Source of the DNA: Rickettsiaceae bacterium H1
GTDB lineage: Bacteria > Pseudomonadota > Alphaproteobacteria > Rickettsiales > Anaplasmataceae
Direction: 5' to 3'
NCBI GenBank assembly: GCA_018101195.1
Contig: JACDQH010000003.1
Span: 124,001-188,000 of the forward strand
DNA: 64,000 bases
Numbering within the stretch: the stretch's first letter is position 1; every line of letters begins with the position of its first letter. A program made the translations under genes and the position numbers. The notes under the pieces were generated by a model that saw only the letters and a program-made list of their open reading frames with translations, did not search any database and was not told the DNA's origin. Shown piece by piece: positions 58,023 to 64,000 of this stretch.

Positions 58023-58277
58023 AAAGACACGAATTTTGCTCCGGTTGTTAAATCGGGAAAACATTTTAGTGTAATACAAGTTCTAGGAAAGTTACAGAAA
58101 TCAACAAAAGCAAGTAACGGCCAATACCTTTTTTTTGAAAAAGAAGCTGGGGCAAAACCATTAGCGTTACTCGGCACACCTGTTGAAATACCGGAATTTC
58201 TTGCAAATAATTCTAATTCGGAAATAGATAACCATATAAAAGAATTATCCGAAATATATGAGAATAACAAAATATAA
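58023..58277 (+). pseudogene. fragment resembling HK97-type phage major capsid protein
   Basis: An open stretch after a TGA at 58020-58022, without a start codon, encodes VLGKLQKSTKASNGQYLFF followed by AKPLALLGTPVEIPEFL, then NNSNSEIDNHIKE to the TAA at 58275. The order 'x-LRKLKDxNGQYL ... LLGxPVxxxE' is a conserved part of HK97 major capsid proteins of tailed phages and gene transfer agents. Only ~85 residues remain, so it is a remnant. The minus-strand ORFs here are shadows. 58321-58436 holds a second short frame (MTQFVKQVAFYYLPF) of unknown origin. Confidence 0.5.
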
Positions 58278-58278
58278 A

Positions 58279-58298
58279 CCGCAAGAAAGATTTCGCGG
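58279..58298 (+). terminator. weak hairpin after the capsid-like fragment
   Basis: Imperfect stem starting CCGC and ending GCGG, followed by ATTTAATTT. It lies two bases after the fragment's TAA. Could be an intrinsic terminator left from the ancestral gene. Confidence 0.3.
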
Positions 58299-58684
58299 AT
58301 TTAATTTCCATTTTAAGATTTTATGACACAATTTGTAAAGCAAGTTGCTTTCTACTATCTACCTTTTAACACTAATCAAGAAATAGGTAAAACTTTATTC
58401 GATTTTTCAACTAACGTTCAAGCTTTTAGAGAATAATTACGACTTCTTTTAAAGAGTACTAAAAAAAATAAATTCAAAAGGCACTATGTGCTAAACTCAG
58501 TTACCCTATAAGAAGACGGTATGATGAAAATTGCAGAAAGAGAAATTAATTTCAATAAGTTACTGCTATTATCACATGATAGCTTTATTAAGCTTGATAA
58601 GCTAAAATTCAATTTTTACTAACTTTGATACAAAGAAATTCGCTTATTATTAATTTATATTGTAACTTGCAAATAAAAATTCAA

Positions 58685-60179
58685 CTACCTACTTCTATAA
58701 TATAAAGCTTGAGCAATATCTTCCTTTCCTACATTTGCTTTTCCTACAAAATCGGCTATAGTCCTTGCGATTCGCAAAATTCTAACGTAACTCCTCATTG
58801 AAATATCTAATTTTGTCAATGCATTGTTAAGTAAAGATTCACCCGTTGCATCTGGTAAAGCGACTTGCTGCAAAATATCGTAATCAGCTTCGGCATTACA
58901 TTTTATTCCCAAACCCCTATACCGTTCTAATTGAAGATTTCTAGCGGCAATCACCTTTTCTTTTAACTCTGCCGTGCTTTCTTCTTTTGAATAATTACCC
59001 ATTTTCAAAATATCTATATTCGGTACGTCCAAATGAAGATCTATTCTATCTAACATTGGGCCCAATATTTTATTTTTATAATCAAATCCACACCTAGGTG
59101 CCCTAGAACAAGATTTATTTACATTTCCCAAATAACCACATTTACAAGGGTTCATTGCCGCTATCAGTTGAAAATCGGCAGGATAAGTAACATGAGAATT
59201 CACTCTTGCCACAGTAACGATTTTCGTCTCGATAGGTTGACGCAGGCTATCCAAAACTGACCGAGAAAATTCGGGAAACTCATCTAAAAATAACACTCCT
59301 TTACTTGCCAGAGTCACTTCCCCCGGTTTCACTCTTTTACCTCCTCCAATCATAGCAGCCATAGAACAAGAATGATGAGGATCACGAAACGGCCTGTGTA
59401 CTTTCACCGTATTATCAAGTTTATCGACAACACTATTAATCATATTTATTTCAAGAATTTCCTGTGGTGAAGGATCGGGCAATAAACCAGGCAAACGTTT
59501 TGCCAACATAGATTTACCGATACCAGGAGGTCCAACCATCAAAACATTATGGCCACCCCGCAGCAGCAATAACCATGCCGTATTTAGCGCTTTTTTGCCC
59601 TTTTACATCTTGCATATCCGTTGATTTTTTCGATTCCTCTTTCTCTACGTTTTTCGGTTTCGAAAGCAATTCCAAACCGCTAAAATGCTTAATTATTTCT
59701 ACCAAATTATTTGCCGCTATTACTTCGTTACATCCCGACAAAACAACTTCCGCCGAATTCTTATTCGAACAAATAATTCCCTTATTATTTTGTTCGGCAA
59801 AAATTGCCGCAGATAAAACACCAGATACCGGCATAACAATTCCGTCCAACGACAGTTCTCCCATAGCAATATATCGCTCTATCTTATCTTCAGGTATTTT
59901 TTGCATCACCTTCAATATCCCCAAAATTATTGCTAAGTCGTAATGACTTCCTTCCTTAACTAAATCTGCAGGAGATAAATTAACCGTAATACGTTTCGGA
60001 GGCATGGCAAAACCGATCGCACCAATTGCTGCTCTTATTCTCTCACGTGATTCGCCTACGGCTTTATCCGGCAAGCCGACAATATTAAATGCCGGGAGTC
60101 CCGAAGATATACAAATTTGTACGTCAATCTCGACAACCTGCATTCCCTGCAAAGCAATAGTGCTAACATGAGCAAACAT
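58685..60179 (-). pseudogene. comM: comM-like Mg chelatase-related AAA+ protein, split by a frameshift
   Basis: ComM/YifB helicase-like protein linked to natural transformation. The first frame (60179-59547) has MFAHVSTIALQGMQVVEIDV, GLPAFNIVGLPDKAVGESRE, and LSPADLVKEGSHYDLAIILG. It ends DVKGQKSAKYGMVIAAAGWP then stop. The second frame (59569-58685) resumes GGHNVLMVGPPGIGKSMLAKR (Walker A), RPFRDPHHSCSMAAMIGGG, GVLFLDEFPEFSR and the arginine-rich sensor end. One extra base in the GCGGGGTGG stretch near 59553 explains the split exactly between IAAAG and GGHN. Either a recent pseudogene or a sequencing error. Confidence 0.9.
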
Positions 60180-60281
60180 TTATATTATTCTTAGCATAAA
60201 CAAAGATTATAACCTTCATCACGCTATGAGCAAAAAATATAGCTTGTTATATACACAACTGAATTTTTAAACATTAAAGAC

Positions 60282-60773
60282 ATGCAGAGGAAAAAAAGAG
60301 TTATTTTCTATATCTGTTTTTCTTGTATACTCACGAACATGACAAAAACCTTTTCTTCGTTATTTATAATATGGGTGATTTTTTCAGGTCACTTCAGCCC
60401 TTTTTTTCTTATTTCGGGAATTATAAGCTCCCTTGTAATCATATTTATAATTTTGAAATTTACAAAAATCTCCCTTTATCAACCGTCTTTACGATGGGCA
60501 AAATACATATTATGGTTATTTTACCAAATGATTACTTCGTCTTTCCCAGTAACAAAATTAATTTGGCAAAAAAATCCCGATATTTCGCCAAAAATCCAAA
60601 GAATAAAGCATAACCAAAAAAATGACCGAAAAATTGCTATACTGGCAAACTCTATCACTTTAACTCCCGGAACGGTTACCATTTTTTGTGACAAAAATTA
60701 CCTATATTTTCACAGCTTGATCGAAAAAGGTTCGCTTGAAGGGGTCAACAACATAATTAAACAACTCGATTAA
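60282..60773 (+). CDS. mnhE: Mrp-type Na+/H+ antiporter subunit E
   Basis: Small membrane subunit of the Mrp/Mnh cation antiporter. The strongest signature is LANSITLTPGTVTIF, where family members read ANxITLTPGT. Two or three membrane spans at the N-terminus. The longest frame starts at 60282 (163 aa); the ATG at 60339 (MTKTFSSLFIIWVIFSG) matches the usual family start better. Partner mnhD is 42 kb away. rpmE follows directly. Confidence 0.87.
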   Translation: MQRKKRVIFYICFSCILTNMTKTFSSLFIIWVIFSGHFSPFFLISGIISSLVIIFIILKFTKISLYQPSLRWAKYILWLFYQMITSSFPVTKLIWQKNPDISPKIQRIKHNQKNDRKIAILANSITLTPGTVTIFCDKNYLYFHSLIEKGSLEGVNNIIKQLD

Positions 60774-60828
60774 TTTGCAAATAAATCCTGTTATTCATAT
60801 AATTTCTACTGCGACAATAAAAAATGCT

Positions 60829-61098
60829 ATGAAAAAAGGAATTCATCCGAAATTACGTAAAATTACCATCAAGATGACCAATGGTAAAAGCTTTAAAACC
60901 ATGTCGACATATCAAAAAAGCGATACGATAGTCTTAGATGTTGATCGGCATAACCATCCTGCTTGGACCGGAGTTGATAAGGGAGCAATGGAAAACGTAA
61001 GTAGCGTTGCCAAATATAGGAAAAAATTCGGTAATTTCAACTTATTCGACGAAGGCGAAAATTCACAAGAAGATAATAAGAATACCGAATCTCAATAA
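60829..61098 (+). CDS. rpmE: 50S ribosomal protein L31
   Basis: Ribosomal large-subunit protein. I start at ATG 60829 (MKKGIHPKLRKITIKMTNG), giving 89 residues; the frame from TTG 60775 would add 18 residues not seen in the family. Conserved: GIHP, KSFKTMSTY, DVDRHNHPAWTG and VSSVAKYRKKFG. No zinc-binding cysteines, so it is the C-minus form. The end overlaps the convergent small gene by 7 bases. Confidence 0.93.
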   Translation: MKKGIHPKLRKITIKMTNGKSFKTMSTYQKSDTIVLDVDRHNHPAWTGVDKGAMENVSSVAKYRKKFGNFNLFDEGENSQEDNKNTESQ

Positions 61099-61289
61099 GG
61101 CTTGTACCTCCATCTTCCCTTCGAAATTCTATGAATTAAATCGAATATAAACGTAGCTACATGTATTACAAGGAAAACAATACAAGGCCATAACATAACC
61201 TTAATCGCAAAAATCAAGTATAAAATCGCACCTAATATCATAAGAAATTTCACAGATTTAATTATGTCGTGTTCCAAAATATCCTTCAT
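61092..61289 (-). CDS. small hypothetical membrane protein
   Basis: 65 residues with two hydrophobic helices (about 12-32 and 33-52) and a basic end (RISKGRWRYKPY). It overlaps the end of the DsbD-like gene by 4 bases (ATGA type), so it is translationally coupled to it. No family recognised, though the coupling supports a real gene. Confidence 0.6.
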   Translation of the reverse strand: MKDILEHDIIKSVKFLMILGAILYLIFAIKVMLWPCIVFLVIHVATFIFDLIHRISKGRWRYKPY

Positions 61290-62443
61290 TTTAAATCTTC
61301 CAATCTTCGCACAACTTTCTCCTGGGTTAACAATTGGGGCAATATTTTATACTCCCCTTTACTATTATACAGTACGTACAAAGGAACCCCTATTCTATTA
61401 AAACTTTTAATATAATTCGTTATATTTTCATCACGTTTAGTCCAATCGGCAAGCATGTAAATTACGTTATTCTCTTCCAAAGCATTTTGCACTACTTTTG
61501 ACAACAATACCAATTGCTCGTTAATTTTACAAGTCAGGCACCAATCAGCGGTTACCACTACCAAAACCTTATTTTTTTCCTCTAATAATTTAGCTAATGC
61601 TTTTTCAGAAAATGCTATTTGTTTACTTTGTCGAGCATAATTAATTAAATCGTAGCTAATTTTTAACGGAACGAAATTAACAAATATTAAAAATACTATA
61701 AAAAAATGTTTCCATGCACCTTGAAAAAATTTGACCGAATTCCATAACCATATAGTAAAAACAATTAATACTGTTCCTGCCAATACTGGTAAGACCAAAT
61801 CACCGTTAGTTTGTTTTATCAGCACCCAAAATAACCAAATTGCAGAAAAATACATCGGAAATGCGAGAAGCTCTTTAAATTTCTCCATCCAATTTCCCGG
61901 TTTAGGTAAAAATGAAAGCAGTTTGGTGAATTTCGCACATAATAAGTAAGGAAAAGCAAAACCCAAACCTAATGCCTGAAAAATTAATAAAGCATAAAGT
62001 GTCGGTTGAGTGAAAGCAAAACCTATTGCCGTTGCCATAAAAGGAGCAGTACAAGGGGTAGCAACTAAAACCGCTATCACTCCAGTAAAAAAACTTCCGG
62101 AGTTATTTTGCATATTTGATTCTTTAACCGAAAACATAGGAATCGAGAAAACACCAGAAAGATTAAGACCTACGATAAACAGTAAGTATGAAAGCAATAC
62201 GACAAACATGGGAGATTGCAGGTTATATCCCCAACCTACGACGAAACCCAAGTTCTTTAACAAGAGAAGAGTTCCGGACAAAGCAAAAAACGATACTAAT
62301 ACTCCGGCAGTATAACTTAAACCGCTCGATAAATTCGAAGAACGACGTTTAACCAAAGCAAGAACTTTAAGGGACAATACCGGAAAAACACAAGGCATTA
62401 AGTTAAGTATTATTCCGCCGAGAAAAGCAAATAAAAACTGCAT
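61286..62443 (-). CDS. DsbD/ScsB-like thiol:disulfide transporter
   Basis: Moves electrons from cytoplasmic thioredoxin across the membrane to periplasmic partners. 385 residues: membrane part with conserved cysteines in LNLMPCVFPVLSLKV and VLVATPCTAPFMATAIGF, then a C-terminal thioredoxin domain with TADWCLTCKINEQ (CxxC). It lacks the N-terminal periplasmic domain of E. coli DsbD, a compact form common in alphaproteobacteria. First gene of a two-gene unit with the small membrane protein. Confidence 0.9.
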   Translation of the reverse strand: MQFLFAFLGGIILNLMPCVFPVLSLKVLALVKRRSSNLSSGLSYTAGVLVSFFALSGTLLLLKNLGFVVGWGYNLQSPMFVVLLSYLLFIVGLNLSGVFSIPMFSVKESNMQNNSGSFFTGVIAVLVATPCTAPFMATAIGFAFTQPTLYALLIFQALGLGFAFPYLLCAKFTKLLSFLPKPGNWMEKFKELLAFPMYFSAIWLFWVLIKQTNGDLVLPVLAGTVLIVFTIWLWNSVKFFQGAWKHFFIVFLIFVNFVPLKISYDLINYARQSKQIAFSEKALAKLLEEKNKVLVVVTADWCLTCKINEQLVLLSKVVQNALEENNVIYMLADWTKRDENITNYIKSFNRIGVPLYVLYNSKGEYKILPQLLTQEKVVRRLEDLK

Positions 62444-62529
62444 AAAAAGCCAATTCTAGCAGATTAACAGCAAAGTTACTATAAAAACTTTCCTTGAGCA
62501 AGATTTAAGAATATGGTACAAAATTACCC

Positions 62530-62619
62530 GGACGGATGGCCGAGCGGTTTAAGGCACCAGTCTTGAAAACTGACGTACGTGCGAGCGTACCGTGGGTTCG
62601 AATCCCACTCCGTCCGCCA
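62530..62619 (+). tRNA. tRNA-Ser (anticodon UGA)
   Basis: Acceptor GGACGGA pairs with TCCGTCC; anticodon loop CTTGAAA gives TGA; long variable arm GTACGTGCGAGCGTAC; T arm GTGGGTTCGAATCCCAC; discriminator G and encoded CCA (62617-62619). The composition of the DNA changes about 270 bases beyond it. Confidence 0.96.
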
Positions 62620-62890
62620 ACCAGTCTAAAGTTTATTGTCAATTTTTTCAGAAAAATTACAATTAAACTTAAATATGGTTTTTCATAAGAAGAATTGCAT
62701 CGTGTTCAACATCCGTAACTGAAAACCCTCCTTCTAACGAAGCATTTATAGCAAAGCTTATTAATCTACAAAAACTTTGGGAACAATTAAGATGAGACGG
62801 ACAAAAACGTTTATTAAACCAAGAAGAAAAAGTATCCGATAGGTGATACCAAGATATTCGGTACATTGGTTGTTATCTCATACAATGTGC
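62620..62890. other. AT-rich stretch with one doubtful small frame
   Basis: Still normal AT-rich DNA for this genome. A minus-strand 65-codon frame at 62669-62866 (ending GGFSVTDVEHDAILLMKNHI) has no ribosome binding site I can support. Possibly the end of a decayed gene. Confidence 0.3.
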
Positions 62891-64000
62891 AAATTAATTA
62901 CCTACGCTTCACCCTCCCGACGAAGAATACCAATGTCAATTGTTACCATTGATAAGGCTCCTCCATACCCATCGTGCTGATTTCCATAGTGACTGGACAG
63001 ACCTGAAGATCTGCTGCGCAACATCAAGCTTATCTACAGCAAGAGCTGACTCTGGACGAACATGTACAAACACGCTGCAAAATCATCTCCAAGACTGAGT
63101 ATCGGCTTTCTTGTGCAGTGTTTTACCAGAAATCTTAGTAGCTCATCTGATGACATTACGCTAATTCTCACAGAAATAGAAAAATCTCTCGAGGACCTCC
63201 AAGAAACATGTATGTAGCCGCATGATTCCACTTAACGTCCGTCACTCCAGGCAACTGCTTTCTGAAAATTATCTAAGTAGCGCCTATTTGCCTTATAAAG
63301 TAAATGATGATCGCAGTCCCTTAATAATTTGAACCCTCAACTTTAGTTGAATTTCTGTCCGTCGAAATGGGACAAATATCAACAGAGCAATCAAACCGAT
63401 CAGTAGGAACTATTGTTATGTAACCAGACGACATACCGTTGAGCTTGCCACTACTTTCTAAGCTTTACCAATCCGACGATCACTTGAGGGTGAGCGTATT
63501 TTCCTCGAACTCCCCTTTATTTATTATTATCCCATTCTTCTCACCGCTCGGAATACGAATAAGTCCAGTTGAGCCCTATTTTATCTAATTTCTACCAATC
63601 CCAGCAGCAACGTAACCTCATTAGTTGAGGCCTGAGCTACAAACGTGCCAAGATCTCACCATGAACGACACCTTGCCATTCCAGCCCGTGATAGCAGAAA
63701 TTTTATCAAAAATTGCCTCAAATCTTATCAATCCTTGATCATGGTACTCACACAGGATTTTCGCTGATCCCGACAGCCACCAACAAACTAAACTACCGAT
63801 TGATTTCCATTTACCTTCAGTTAGCGTGGCTGTCGACTCTCTGCAGTAACTTGTTCTACGGGCGCAGTCGGCATCCGCAGGAAACAAAATATCGTTTAAA
63901 GAAGACAGGGTTATGTAGTCTTCAAGTACTTCATCAATAGATGAGATTTTTGCTTCCAATTCCGAATGTATTTCTATTCCCTTTTATTAGAGTTCTCCCT
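62890..64000. other. GC-richer tail without recognised genes
   Basis: Lines I counted by hand are about 40-48% GC, against about 18-35% in the rest of the window, and the poly-A/T texture is missing. Short minus-strand frames (63034-63231, 63621-63959) give no motif I recognise. May be transferred, phage or host DNA, or a misjoined contig end. Confidence 0.6.

Noticed and set aside
58001-58270. Minus-strand ORF of 89 codons
   Set aside because: The plus strand of the same stretch reads as a capsid-like fragment with conserved motif order; the minus ORF shows no motif and is probably its shadow.
62604-64000. Attachment-site repeat of the tRNA-Ser 3' end in the GC-rich tail
   Set aside because: I looked for a second copy of the T-arm/acceptor sequence in the tail and found none within the window.
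1-64000. CRISPR arrays, insertion sequences and rRNA genes
   Set aside because: I saw no regularly spaced repeats, no transposase motifs with terminal inverted repeats, and no rRNA-like conserved segments.

Overview
The window comes from an AT-rich alphaproteobacterial genome that looks like a member or close relative of Rickettsiales. The evidence is the gene set and the style of the DNA. Housekeeping genes are split from their usual partners: sdhA without sdhBCD, pal far from tolQRA, pstB without pstSCA, and mnhD 42 kb from mnhE. Genes in operons overlap tightly, there are many small unknown membrane proteins, and long stretches hold decaying genes. Flagellar genes (flgG, flgA) and an intact EAL c-di-GMP phosphodiesterase suggest one of the flagellated or ex-flagellated lineages rather than classical Rickettsia. 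The assignment is inferred from gene content; no database was searched.

Layout. 1-5.9 kb: small membrane proteins, ssb, a dicarboxylate/amino-acid symporter, the EAL protein, and a tandem duplication of a periplasmic class B acid phosphatase (first copy broken, second intact). 6-10.4 kb, minus strand: one operon reading M16 protease, hslV, hslU, ispD, ispF. 10.4-12.2 kb: decayed coding DNA. 12.2-14.6 kb: dnaN, flgG, flgA. 14.6-18.4 kb, minus strand: tolQ-tolR-tolA, a membrane protein and mnhD. 18.4-19.7 kb is almost empty apart from one small ORF with a palindrome in front. 19.7-22.6 kb: uvrA and tRNA-Arg.

The stretch from tRNA-Arg (22.6 kb) to tRNA-Ser (29.6 kb) is an accessory zone. It holds a lipoprotein gene broken by an internal duplication, a phospholipase C-type phosphoesterase, decayed reading frames, a predicted 2H phosphoesterase, and an unknown protein behind a repeated leader. 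It is followed by sdhA, another decayed stretch (31.5-33.3 kb), topA and pal. At 36.8-42.4 kb lies a six-gene operon with overlapping genes: M32 carboxypeptidase, murF, ubiA, flavin reductase, dapB, pstB; then tRNA-Cys. 42.6-48.3 kb, minus strand: an AsmA-like protein, a PAS protein that ends where a kinase domain would be expected, a nitronate monooxygenase-type enzyme and cytochrome b561. 48.3-49.0 kb hides the remains of a HEIAH metallopeptidase gene. 49.2-51.9 kb: ankyrin protein, frameshifted bioC-like methyltransferase, lysC. 53-62.4 kb: prfA-plsC, gloB, radC-ispE, a phage capsid-like fragment, a frameshifted comM, mnhE-rpmE and a DsbD-like protein. The window ends with tRNA-Ser(UGA) and about 1.1 kb of clearly more GC-rich DNA in which I recognise no gene.

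How the genes fit together. ispD, ispF and ispE cover three steps of the MEP isoprenoid route, and ubiA uses polyprenyl diphosphate for ubiquinone. lysC and dapB feed diaminopimelate to murF for peptidoglycan. TolQRA and Pal link the envelope layers. HslUV and the M16 and M32 peptidases handle protein turnover. Genes with possible host-facing or signalling roles are the EAL protein, AphA, the phospholipase-type enzyme and the exported ankyrin protein. Several genes (aphA copy 1, the lipoprotein, bioC-like, comM) carry single frameshifts and may be recent pseudogenes; homopolymer sequencing error is a real alternative for the bioC-like gene and the lipoprotein.
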